Assembly: GCA_965153455.1 (NCBI GenBank)
Contig: OZ234500.1
Location: 1,736,001 to 1,800,000, forward strand
Source: Sphagnum compactum
Taxonomy: Eukaryota > Bryophyta > Sphagnopsida > Sphagnales
Reading direction: 5' to 3'
Length of the DNA: 64,000 bases
The position numbers were made by a program, and so were the translations under genes. A model generated the notes under the pieces. The model ran no database searches. It was not told the origin of the DNA and worked only from the letters and a program-made list of their open reading frames with translations. Positions within the stretch are counted from its first letter, which is position 1. Every line of letters begins with the position of its first letter. Shown here piece by piece: positions 46,084 through 58,067 of this stretch.

Positions 46084-47770
46084 TCCTTTTTTATCATGTA
46101 AAAACACATTTATGGATGATTATGATGGAATCTAGAATTGTAATAGTTAAAAATATAGTCCTTTTGAAAAATTTGATTCATTATTTTTTATGGGATCAAA
46201 ATATAAGGTAAAAAAAGATTGTAGTAAGGATTAGGCCTTTTTCGTTTTGTGTGGTACACCTTAAAGGATTTTCACCCAGTGAGAACATTAAATAATAGCT
46301 AGTAACCTCCTAATTGATTCATCACACAAATAGTGACAACATGGTTCAATCACATAAAATTACAATTTACATGAAACTAACATTTTAATTTTAATTTTGT
46401 TTTAGATTTGTGTATGATTGCATTGTGCTTTAATTGTATTTTGGACGTAGTGATAAAGAACCTAATGAACAACTCAACACATCACACGTTTTTAATATGT
46501 ACCATCAAACTTTGATGCTTTGAAAAAATGATATCTCCTAAAATGGTGTGAAACTAATAGTCACATTCAATAAGACCCAAGGCATGATGAACATCTAACA
46601 AATTTTCTATTTAGACATAATTACAATTACAAAAATAAATGAATAAATAAATAAAATGTACAAAAAGTCCACATTGATATTAACCATTCTAGTGAACTTA
46701 TATAGGAAGAAAATAAGCTATAGACCAAGGTGATTAAACCATATTAGAAAAAGTTATGAACTTTGAAAATCAAATATAATGCGAATGTTGGAACTGTGAA
46801 AGGGTTAACAAAGGGATTGAAAAAATTGTGTACTTTTGTGTGGACTTTGCATGTGTTGCTTTTGGTCCACCACACCATGTTTTCACCTTATAATCCCAAA
46901 TATTAAGAAAAAAGATACATTCGAATATGGTTACATGCATATTTGACTATTGACTAGATTTATATTCAAAATTTTCCATATATCTGGCCAACATTGGTAT
47001 ATACCAATGTTCTCCAATTATTTAGTTTAGGACAAACCTTGAGATGTCAACATAAAATATTGTTAAAAAAAAGGGATATGCATTTAAGAAATTCAACAAA
47101 TTAGTTGTGAAGATAGTTATTTATTCAACCATTTTTTCCCCCTTTGCCAGTTATGAATGAATTGGGTTTTTAAATGTTAAGAAACTATGGATATGTATAG
47201 AGCATATGCATTACCAAATTTCAAATTTGAGTTGTATACATTTTTTTGCAATTACACAATAACACATAAATGTAATTTAAAAACATGAACACCCTATAAA
47301 TTCAAGTAGCTTGTGGGGGAATTGAACCCCAATTCTTGAAACAAAAACTTTGCCCATGGCAACACAAGTTGCTTACAAAAAGACAAACACCCAAAACCAA
47401 CCCAACACCCAAAATATAAAAGCCAAAGAAAATATCAAAAGCTTGGTGCAACTTGCTCAACAACAAATGTGTTGTTGGTGAAGTTTGAGATCCATAATCA
47501 TTATTTGTACATAAATAATTATAAGTCTTACAACATCACAACAATTGAAATCAATTGCAATGATGAAAAAAAATCAAAAGCAACTTGGAATTTAAAAGTA
47601 TTGGTTAAAAAGGAAAAAACAAAAAAATTGTAAACATGGTTAGTTGCATGATTTACTTAATTATCATCAACTTGTAGTTATTCAAAAGAGCCAATTTTTC
47701 AATCAAATCATTATTTTCTTTAGCTAGAAAACATTTAACTTTCATATAGTCTTCAAGAGCAATAATAGGA
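46084..47770. other. AT-rich flank between two hAT remnants, no gene recognised
   Basis: No domain-bearing frame. The stretch 47,210-47,410 repeats 44,860-45,060, both containing AGCTTGTGGGGGAATTGAA or a near variant, so the flanks of the two hAT remnants are related as well as their coding parts. Confidence 0.5.
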
Positions 47771-47779
47771 GTGCAATTC

Positions 47780-48438
47780 AACTGTCAATCATCAAGCCAA
47801 TTTTTTACCACCATGATTATTTGATCTAAATTTTCCACTTGTAGGCAATAGGACTGTAATGTTGTCAACACACCAACAAGGTTTTAAATACGTTTAGTTT
47901 CAATTTGGGACCTTGGAATCCCAAGGATTTGTTTGACTAAAAAGCCAACATTTGGAAATTGATCTTCATGGGATTGCCATTGAAAAGAAGATTTGCACAT
48001 GCAAATGGGAGGGTAGATAACCTTTCAAATATTTTTTTTTTTGCAATAACAAGAACATTCTAGAGGACTTCTCCACATTTTACAGTGTACACATGCTTGG
48101 GAAGTAGGATTGATTTTCGATCAAAGCAAGTCATAAACAGTGGAATCATTATTTTTGCATCATATTTAAAAGCAAGATGAATTGCTTCCCCATGCATAAT
48201 TTTCCACAACTTATAGAGATTTGAAACATGGATCCAACATGATGGTAATCATGTTATGAACATTTTGTGGATCAAATATTTTCAAACATAAGAGGAAATG
48301 TTTGATCACCTTAATGACTTCCTGCCACATGTTTTTTCGCATGATAAGGAGCTCCAAATCAAATTCATCAAGAATGAAAAACCCATCACCAAGTCCCATT
48401 GCTTTAGCTTCCATGCGGAATGAAATAGTAGTAGTCAA
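47780..48438 (-). pseudogene. hAT-like transposase C-terminal remnant, copy B
   Basis: A 75-codon minus-strand frame (48,438-48,211) includes MGLGDGFFILDEFDLELL and HNMITIMLDPCFKSL. After several stops the strand continues with FPNVGFLVKQILGIP, SQIETKRI and NLVGVLTTLQ...QVENLDQIIMVVKNW near 47,970-47,800. Motif order and sequence match copy A, about 2.4 kb away in the same orientation. Terminal inverted repeats were not identified. Confidence 0.6.
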
Positions 48439-48444
48439 GGCATC

Positions 48445-51400
48445 TTACATGAACTAGTGCGCTTTTAATTGATTAATGGAAATAATTTCCTTTGCAACAA
48501 CTTAAATTTGGGCCTTAAGAACTCATTGCTATAATGTCATCGTCTTTTGCTTACCATAACATAAAAGGATAACTTTTTTGAACTCGAAACATTTTTCAAA
48601 CATAATGATTTTACTTGTAAACCTTGTTTTCATATATAGGTGTTTTTAACTTCCTAGGTAGTAACCCGCTCTCAACACATGTTTTCTTCTATTCTTGCCT
48701 CCTTTTTTCTGGATTTTTCCCCCAAATTATTATTATTTGTAAACTTGTTTGGGCATTTCTCACACTCACTTGCCTCAAATTTATAGAAACTTTATTATAA
48801 TTCATAGCATATTGATATGTTTTAGACAACACAAGACCAAAGTAAATACTTTCATAAACTAATGGACTTGGTTCAGTAGTTCACCATCAACAATGGAGCC
48901 AATGTTATGGCCATGGAAGCTAAGTTGGTGCCTTCATATTTTACAAAAGCAAGAAATCAATGAATCAAACCAAAATTTTCAAGCAATGATTGCAATTGTC
49001 ATGCCATGCAAAGGCCAATTGTTTCATTTACCTCAAATAACCCAAGAGTAGCATGCATAAGCTCCCAAGTTTCAATGAAATAATTGATAAACAAAGGTTG
49101 GGTACACATTGAAGTTGTTTGTTGCCAAGAAGTTGTAGCTTATTAATGTGGTATAATTCGATCACATTTGGTAATTGACAAAGAAAAATGTTGGAGTTAT
49201 TAGTAGTGCAACATTATTCCAACTTCAATGAGATAATTGATAACACAAGGTTGGACATTGCACCTATTTTGTGGAACCCTAACTTTCGTATGTAAGGTAA
49301 AAGTAGAGCACCAAAGGCTTGCTATTAAACTTTGACAAGTTCATGTTACGGCCATCTTGATCTTTCAATGGAAACCAAATGCAAGCGACTTGGAATAGTG
49401 ATATGCAACATTAGAATGCCATTAATTAAGACAAAGAGTTTCAATTTAATTAAATTAAAATGTCACTGGCAAAAAACAACTTGGTTGATGAGATCTCTTG
49501 AATTGAGTTATGCAATTATAATCGATTCACAATTCTTCTAGGGAATAATGTAGAGACATATACATGTTTTGGCACTTGCACTTGATAACTCCATTCTTGT
49601 ACTAGAATTTGCTTTCAAATCCTATGTTAACACCTTGGCATTCCCATTCATGCTATTATTTATGGCCATAGTAGTAATAGCAACAACATTATTTGAAAGT
49701 TTTTTCGCAATATCATTTAAGGATTTCCTTATAGCACCATTGCTAGGTCCATTTGTAGTTCCATTTGATAAGTTTTCGACTTTACCACCATTTCTTGTGA
49801 TGACAAAAGTTCAACATACTTTGAAGTAAGGGATAAAAATTAATTCTTAATGGTTGATTGGTGGTCTATTTTCACATAAAAAGATGAAGATCCAATCAAT
49901 CCAATAATTATTGTTCTAAAGCAGTGATGAAGACAACATTTAAATTGGAGATTCAAAGAACTAGTATTTTAACCTTTGATAAAATATTTAGATTTGTTGA
50001 CAAGAAGTGTGTTGATGTGGCCTTTCAAAGCTACTTCAATAGGAACCTTCCATGATGCACCAATCCCATTAGAAGAAATAGATGCACCAATTTTGGCATT
50101 TAAAAAGTTCATTATGAAAAGAACTATGTGTTATTTATTGATAAAAAATTCATTTGTTAGTAATAATGGACTTTTTGAAATCGAAAAAATATGGACTAGT
50201 TGTTTGACTTGATCATAACAAAATGGGAACAATTATATTGATTCACATTCCAAATTTGTTATTGGGACTCAATATATGATGTAATACAAGATGATAAATT
50301 CATATGAGGAAGCTTTTATTTGAAAACTTTAATCATTTGATAGTTAAGGACTTTTGAATTTTTGACCATAACTCATATGTCCATATGAGTTGTAATTTTT
50401 GTTTGTTTTTCAATTTCTTTGTTCCAAAAGCATATGTTTTAAAAAGTTTTAGATGGGGCATTATTCTTAAAAAATTTGTGGGTTTTCCTTTTAGTACTTC
50501 CAAATTAAAAATTGACATTAGCTACATTAATTATAAGTTCTCACATAGATTTGGGAAAGTTTGTAAGTGATTGAACATGTATTATTCAAATATTAGAATA
50601 ATAACATTTTAAAAAGTAAAAATCATGTCCATTTGATTCATTTAATTTTTAAAAATATGGACTAAAAGGGAATGTAATTTCTACCGATATTGAGATACTC
50701 AATCATGCATTCACCCTTCATAAACAACTTAAGTGACAAGAAACATATATTCTTTATACACAATGACACATCCGCGAGTTGTTGGATTGTCCATAACACT
50801 AAAACACAAGAAACGAGAAGGAGTAGCTACTAATTTGATTATTAACATAAATGACAAGTGTTCCAATGTTGGACCTCCATTGATGTGCCCATTCATTAAG
50901 TTTTAAGCACACATTCTCAAATTCAAACCTAAGATAAACACGTAGAACAAAAGACCTTAAACTTTGTCACCACACTTAACTCCATCAAAGTTCATTGCAA
51001 GATGACTAAGAAGTCACACAACGATCACAAAGTGCAACCTTTTTGTTGTTTAGGGTTAGACATGTGTATCCAACCCACCAAAACAACAAGACCTTGAAAA
51101 AGCTCAAGTGCATATGCATATCTTCAACCCTAAAAAGTCCTAAAATTAAAAAAATCCAAATATGCATAATAGACACAAACATACATTACAACAAATATGG
51201 TATATGCATTAGGTTATCGAAGAATAGAAGTCAGATGCATATGAATATGCATTAGGTTATTGATGGATAGAAGTTCGCTGGATATGTCTAACTCTTAATT
51301 TTAAATTTGACACAAGTTTAAAATATGTATATATGAGACTAACATTGGTGAAAAGCATCAAGACAAACAACCAAAGTTATAACAATGGGGCCTGGTTCTT

Positions 51401-54380
51401 TAATTTCTTGACATTACTATGTACAAAAAAACCCTTCCATACATTAGGCAAGCCTTTATTCACTATCCAGCTCAATTGGGAGTGCTTTCTCTATAACACA
51501 CAACCCATTTAGCATCTACGAAGCCTTCTAATGAATGTCATGTCTTGTCAAATAAGTAAACTTTTACACAAAATTGGCATGTTTTGTTCATGTGAAAATT
51601 CCATTGAAAATGAAAACTAATGCCAAAATTTTTTAATGGCTTGAATAAAATTGATAGTTGAATAAGAGGGCTAACCTTCTTGATAATTGGCAATTTCTTT
51701 ACTTATATTTTGCAATGGTGTCTGAATCCTTTGCAACTCAGAAACTCATATTGAATAGGTACTATACCCAACTACACCCGGACACCTTTACCAACTATAA
51801 AAAATCTCCTATTGGGTCATTATGTGGCTTGAATGACTGAAAGAATGTCAAAGCCCTTCCTTTGGAGATTCATTCAAATTAATTGTGTCATTCCATCCAA
51901 AATCTAACATTCAAACCTCCAAGTAGCCCTGGAAACATGGACTGCTTGGCCTTTAGACTTGGCTCACCCCTTGTTAGAACAGACTTCACTTTTGTCCGTT
52001 CAATTGTAGCAATTGAAATGAAAGAAATGTATGCTATGAAGTTTGCAAAACAGTGAGCATAATAATCTTTTTGGATTACTGTGGTACATGGGACAAACCT
52101 CTACTAATACCAATAAACCCTAATTAGATTTGGTTGTGTAAAATCCATTTGTGAGTTCTCATAAAAAGACATGACTTGTTGGAAATTGACATTTATGATT
52201 TCCTCTCTTTAATTTAATGGGCAAACATAATGCCGCATATTTGTTGATGACATTTAAGCAAGGTTTGGAAATTCTCATGTTTCTTTTTAATATATAAAGC
52301 AAATCTTTGTTCGTATGGGTCCTTTTTCACATGCCCTTCAATTTTCCCTTGCTTCGTGTGGGTGAGAAATAGGTGCAAAATTCTGATCCACCATTTGCAG
52401 TTGATCAAAACAATTGCATGGAAATCTGGATTATTCATGAATTCTCCTCCTTTTATTACATACTTTCTGCATTTTGGGTACCCTAAAGTAGTAGATATTA
52501 AATTCTTAAAGCCAAGAGTAAGCACGTGCCCATCACTTTCTTTTTGTGGATCCTCAAACATAAGCACACACGTGGCTGTAAAAGAGAGCACTTGAGACTC
52601 TAAACCGACACAGATCCGTGGAGCCCAACGGAAAAACAACAACTTGACCCAACAACATGGAACCAGGATTATAAACTTCTCCAAACACTAGAGTTATATC
52701 CATAAAGTCTACCCTCTCCTCACCCTGTCTTTGGGCCTGCTTTCATCCCCTAGCCCCTATTTCGGTGGTGTCTGCAAACTAAGGAAATTTGATTAAATCT
52801 CAGTATGAAATGCTGAAAATCAGCATTTAGTGCACAAGGCTCGAGGGTAATTATAGTAGTTCTACAGGTAGGAGCAGTGACAATATATGTAGCAGCAGTG
52901 GAGGCGCTCAGTAAAAAGGAAAGACAGGATGAAACTTAGTTTACCACCAAAATTGCTGGAACAACTAGTTTGGGTCCCAGTTATTTCGTTTTGTCAACTT
53001 TTCATTCCCAGTTACGTGTTTGATGCCCTATTATGCTGAAACTGACCGTTCTCGCTCTCTAATCGCAAGACTTTTACGGATAACTCTACGTAAATAAATC
53101 CGGTCACTAATGGGACAACCGGTCACTAATGGGACAGATGGATGGATGTATGGATAAAAAGGTATAAAGCGCTCTTCTCCTTTGAGGAAAAAAATTCCAC
53201 ATTAATTAACAAAAACGTTGAGGCAAAACAACAAGCAAAAACAAAACCCAACACACATCTTCAATTTGAATTGTTGTGATATTTTTGACACAAATCTTGC
53301 CAATGTTTAGTGATCAAAATGGACATGGGTGTCCACCTTCTAAACTTGAGCATCATCAAGTTTAACCAAGAAAATTCATGTTTGAAACCAACATCCCTCT
53401 TTAGAGCTAAATCAACTAACACGCACACACACAAATTTTCATGTTTCAATCACCATACGTTAATGTTGGGATGTTTGGCACAAATTGCATTACTAATCTT
53501 GTTGATCTGTAAGAAGTTGATCAAGAAGATTTCATGTATGGCACGGTGGACATATTTAGAGAAGGGAGAACCTTTGGTTAATCAGCACCATTTCATATTT
53601 TGACATTGGCACCAAACTTAGGGAAAGGGGAGAAGGGGGATTTTGTTTTTTTTCCTTTGGTTTTATTCACGATGTGGAGGCCTAACCATTCAGCACTTGT
53701 TAGGAGCTTCCCCCTTTTCCCAAAACACCCAAAATGCTGGGGATGCAAACACAAGTCCTCTCTATTTATCCCCTCCTTGGGAGAGGCAAGAAGTATAGAG
53801 GGGTAATAGTAGCTCCACCTGTTGAAAGCTCTCTCACTTTTGTTTTCCTCTCTCTATTGTATTGTTATTATTATTATTATATTATTGTTCCGGGAACTTA
53901 TGTGATGAAGTACACCCCCCAAATAAGGCAACAACAACAACTGAACTTCATGCAAAACACACATGTAATGTGTTGAACCCTTAGTAAATATATCAAGGAT
54001 GATGATTGATGGCCTTTTGTTGTTGTTGTGAAACCAATGGGGGTGTATAAATTTAAGCTTGGGTGGTGGGGAGAGAGGGGTGGTGGGGACCAATTTTGTG
54101 GCCAATTATGCCACTTTTGTTTTTTTACAATGCCCTTTTTCGGGCTTTGGGTGGGGTTACTTGGTGTGCCATGATTTGTACAAAATGGGTAGATTAGCAA
54201 ATTGTTGTACAACATGAGACAAATTAACCTCGGTCAGGGTGATTTTGGAACCCTACCCGAACCGCCCATTGTAGCAGCAGCTTGGTATGTATGATGACTA
54301 CAATTCTTCTTTCTTTACCCCTACAAGTGTTGACAAAATTATGGAAACAACAAGGCTAGAAGTAGGGGTTTTTTTTGGTC
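48445..54380. other. AT-rich intergenic DNA, no gene recognised
   Basis: Contains only short or compositionally biased frames (the largest, 156 codons at 52,214-52,684 minus, has no recognisable domain). A doubled CCGGTCACTAATGGGACA lies at 53,101-53,136. (ATT)n occurs near 53,864-53,890. No other terminal repeat or exon series was found. Confidence 0.5.
53101..53136. repeat. 18-bp direct duplication
   Basis: CCGGTCACTAATGGGACA occurs twice back to back, followed by a GATGGATGGATG run. No gene is evident nearby. Confidence 0.95.
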
Positions 54381-54384
54381 AATT

Positions 54385-54675
54385 TTGTGATGTAGCTGAA
54401 GTGGCTATCATCCATAAGATGATTTAGTCAGATGTGGCTACATACACTAGATATGAAAGTAGAGAAAAATCAGAATCCTTCATAGTTCTTGGCTAGTTAC
54501 TCGAACTTATCATAAAAATCATATGGCAATTTGGAATTTTTTTGCTTTGAAATCTGGTGAATTTGGGCCATTTTTCCCATGAAAAATCCATTGTATAGGT
54601 CTAAATCATATTTTTCAGGTTTAAATTTGGCGAAATTTTGCCCCCCAAAAAAACAAAACACTGGCTAGAAAGCTT
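54385..54675 (+). repeat. Dispersed repeat family, copy 3
   Basis: Plus-strand counterpart of the copy at 21,745-22,060. It starts near GATGTAGCTGAAGTGGC and ends near AAAACACTGGCTAGAAAG. Shared landmarks include ATCATCCATAAGATGATTTA, CTTATCATAAAAATC, CATGAAAAATCC and ATATTTTTCAGG. It is non-coding and lies about 1.2 kb upstream of the aquaporin start. Confidence 0.8.
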
Positions 54676-54818
54676 TAAAGGTTGGGAAGGAACTGGGGAA
54701 AAATATATAGAAAAATAGTAAAGTCTTGGAAAAAATAATTTGATGTGTGATTTTGTACCAAACGATGCAAATAAGCTTCTTTATTTACTTATAAAAGTTC
54801 AAAAGTCTTGGTAATATT

Positions 54819-55255
54819 TTGGTGGAGGATTTATTAGTAATTAAAAAAAGAGTTGATCACCTTCTTCTTTTGTTCTTTCAAAAAAAAGAAACCGAGCATT
54901 AAAATAATTTGGTGCAGGAGTTTTAACAAAAAGAGTTGAATCATTTTCTTCTTCCCCAATAGAAAAATTAAAAAAAAAAGATTAAGAAAATTGAAAAGTT
55001 TATTTAGTGCAGGATTTATAACCCAAAAAAATTCCCCCCTTGCCCCCACCCCAAAATGTACCCAAAAAAAGAAGTTGACTCAGTTTCTGTAATTTTCTTT
55101 TTCTAAAGGCCCCAAAAGTTAGTTAAAGTTAGTTTTTGGGGAGAAATTAATGAATTAAAATTCATTATTCATTCATTCAGTTAATGCAGGAAAATAATTT
55201 AACAAACGATAAAAGAGTTGAAATAGTCAAGCTGCTGCTTCTTCTTCTTCTTCCT
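54819..55255. repeat. Degenerate ~80-90-bp repeats upstream of the aquaporin
   Basis: Four related units near 54,819, 54,909, 55,003 and 55,179 share a (T)GGTGCAGGATTT or TAATGCAGGA core. Three of them also carry AAAAGAGTTGA followed by a TTCTTCTT tract; the third unit has only a diverged GAAGTTGACTCA. Another AATAATTTGATG piece lies near 54,736. This array occupies about 0.6-1.1 kb before the PIP start codon, so it is part of the extended promoter. Confidence 0.7.
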
Positions 55256-55764
55256 CATCTTTTCTTACTTTGTAAAAAACAAAAAATTAAAAAAAAAGGG
55301 GGGGGGATTCACACATTGTGGAAGAAATTAAGAAAAAAATTCCAAAGAGCATGAAAGTGATTATAAAAAATGCAGTCACTCAAAGATCAGAGTCAGACAT
55401 GTATTGATAGATATGAGTAATCTGAGCTCATGTGATACATGATCATGTAGTAGTAGCTCATGCACTCTACCTGAAGGAGCTCCACTAGTGTTTCCAAAGA
55501 ATTACACAGATCACTTCTTAAGAACTATATCTAGATGTTGCAGCTGCATTGGTTTCACAGAGAGAGAGACACAGAGAGAGAGAGACTGAGAGCTTTGTGG
55601 TGCTGATGATGTTCTTTGAGGGATGGTGTTCTCATGTTGAAGTTTGATCATTCCACTGCAAATTTCATGTCTTCTGGAGCTCTTGTGTATGTTTGATAAT
55701 TTGTACATGTGCTGCAGCTTCCAGCTCTAGTCTGAGTTCCTTCTTAGCAATTTAGAGGAATTAA

Positions 55765-55768
<4 letters not shown>

Positions 55769-55807
<39 letters not shown>
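55769..55807 (+). repeat. (GA)n microsatellite in the aquaporin 5' leader or promoter
   Basis: About 19 GA dinucleotides, ending 84 bases before the PIP start codon. A second, interrupted GA/CA tract lies at 55,560-55,592. GA tracts near plant transcription starts can bind BBR/BPC-type GAGA factors; that role is inferred here. Confidence 0.95.
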
Positions 55808-55810
<3 letters not shown>

Positions 55811-55891
55811 GCATTTGGGCGGTGCTAGCTAGATAGCTGCAAATTTTTTTTAAAGAGATCTAGGAGCTGCTGGTAGTAAGAGAAGAGAATT

Positions 55892-58067
55892 ATGGCGAAC
55901 TGGAGCAAGAAGCAGCCGAACGTGGAGCGGAATATGGAGGAGGGATTACCGGAGGATTATGTGCCGCCAGAACCAACTCCCCTGCTAGACAGGAAGGAGC
56001 TCCTGCGCTTGTCTCTGTACCGCGCCATGGTGGCGGAATTTGTGGCGACGTTGCTCTTCGTGTACGTGGGGCTTTTAGCTCTTATGGGAGTGGAGAGAGA
56101 TCCGAGCACCGCTGGTAGCACAGTGGGTCTGTTGGGAGTTGCTTGGGCCTTTGGCGGCGCCATCTTCATCATGGTCTACTGCGTCGCCGGAATCTCAGGT
56201 ACAATACTATTGTTCGAATCTCATGAGGCTTGAATTTGACGTTGTTGCAATATCACATCCCCCATTCTCATCATCCTGCTGCAACACCCATGATCTCAAC
56301 TCGTTGTTGCTGGAATCCTTTACTCGTTCACAATATGGACATTGCTAGAAACGCAAGGAGTTTTGAGTTTTGGTATGTCAACTCCCAGCTCATGTGGCAA
56401 GTAATTTTCCCACAAAGGAAGGAATCATATTGCATCTAGGAGCTTAGAGCTTCTTCACCCACATGCACATGATGATGCAGGTGGACATGTGAATCCGGCG
56501 GTGACGTTGGGTTTGTTGCTAGGAAGGAAGGTGACGCTACTTCGGGCGTTGCTGTACATGGTGTCGCAGTGCTTGGGGGCCATCTGCGGAGCAGGTCTGG
56601 CGAAAGCTTTCCAAGTCTCCTCCTTCGACCGCTTGGGGGGAGGAGTGAACTTCGTGCACCCTGGCTACAGCATCGGCACCGGCTTGGGCGCAGAGATTCT
56701 GGGCACTTTCTTCCTTGTGTACACCGTGTTCTCTGCCACGGATCCCAAGCGCAACGCTCGTGATTCTCACATTCCTGTAAACACCCCCCCACCCCTCTCT
56801 CTCTCTCACACACACACTCTCACTCACTCCCATCACTTCCTTCCTTCCTGCACAGTGCACTAGTGTTTTAAATTTTTTTTAAAAAAAAGTTTTATTTATT
56901 TATTTACATAAATATAAAATTATTTAGCTATTTATTTAGTATATTTTAATATAATTAATTTATTATTTATTTTATTTTCATGATTTTTTAAGAAAAATTA
57001 GTCGTGGATTTTTTTTTTCAGAGAAATGGGGGAAAAGAACATAATTTTTTGTGGATTTTTAGGGATTTTTTCGCCATTTCAAGAAATAATTAAAAAAAAC
57101 AGAAACCACATTCAGACCTAGGTACTTCCTCCTAGGTCTCCATTTGTAGCTAGTAGCATTTTGGTCAAAATGCTTGAAGAAGAAAAAATCCCTGTTTCCA
57201 CACTGCTTTGACTCCATTTGCCAAATATATTTTAAATATTTTAAATTTTATTAATGTTTTATTATTTGATAGCATACAAAAAAATACCCTTTTATCTCAT
57301 GTGCTTCATCAAATATACAAAGAGTAATCTTCATGAGGGCTTGACTTAGAAGTTGAATACAAGAAAGAAAGATCTCAACTCATAATCACGTGTGCAGCTT
57401 GCTTTTTTTTTTTTCTTGTTCTCAATTGCAAGACAAAACAAACCAAAAACAAATTCTTTTAGTCATTTTGGACAAGTAACAAACCACAAAAAATTTCTTC
57501 TAGTCATTTTAGACAAGTAAACTTAGTCACAATGCTAGGGGCATAAAAGACGTGATGCTCAATGAGCATCTGCTGATCATCAAAACATGTCTCAAATTGC
57601 ACTGTATTCATGTGCAGGTTCTGGCACCTTTGCCAATTGGATTTGCCATTTTTGTGGTTCATTTAGGGCTGCTACCCATCACTGGAGCAGGTGTCAACCC
57701 AGCTCGAAGCTTCGGTGCTGCAGTCATTGACAACAGCCATCAAGGTTGGCATGAGCATGTAAGAAACTGCTGCATCTTTCTTTTTCTTAAATCTTTCATC
57801 ATCATCATCATGTTCTTCTTCTTCTTGGTTTGTTTGTTGGAACTTCATGAAAGCTTTGATCGCTGCTAGTGATCAATGAAGCTGGTGATGGGTCTTTGAA
57901 ATTGTGGGGAAAAATATCTCATCTGTGGATCCGCTGCATGCATGCATGTGTAGTGGATTTTCTGGGTGGGACCATTTGTGGGAGCTGCGATTGCAGCAGC
58001 TTATCACCAATATGTTTTGAAAGCTGGGACTTTCTTAACATCAAGCACAGCTCCAAGTGTGGTTTGA
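55892..58067 (+). CDS. Plasma-membrane aquaporin, PIP family (PIP2-like), four exons
   Basis: Forms a tetrameric plasma-membrane channel for water and possibly small neutral solutes. Exons: 55,892-56,198; 56,481-56,776; 57,618-57,758; 57,954-58,067 (858 bases, 285 residues, typical PIP length). All introns are GT-AG and the joins keep frame. Six membrane helices are expected. NPA boxes are GGHVNPAVT (Asn107) and GVNPARS (Asn228). Filter positions are Phe56, His216, Ala225 and Arg231; Ala225 replaces the Thr normal in PIPs. Loop D ([12 protein letters not shown]) with His199 is kept, so the usual pH gate may work. WIFWVGPF and YHQ(Y)VLKA near the end are PIP signatures. The C-terminus ([13 protein letters not shown]) lacks the usual PIP2 RS-type phosphosite tail. 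The short N-terminus favours PIP2 over PIP1, but the divergence leaves the subgroup open. A GA tract precedes the start. Confidence 0.95.

Noticed and set aside
47295-47390. tRNA-like T-arm (GGGTTCAATTCCC in minus sense), also near 44,930
   Set aside because: No cloverleaf can be completed around it. The paired copy flanks the second hAT remnant, so it is more likely repeat sequence.
52214-52684. 156-codon minus frame
   Set aside because: No recognisable domain, no splice context, AT-rich surroundings.
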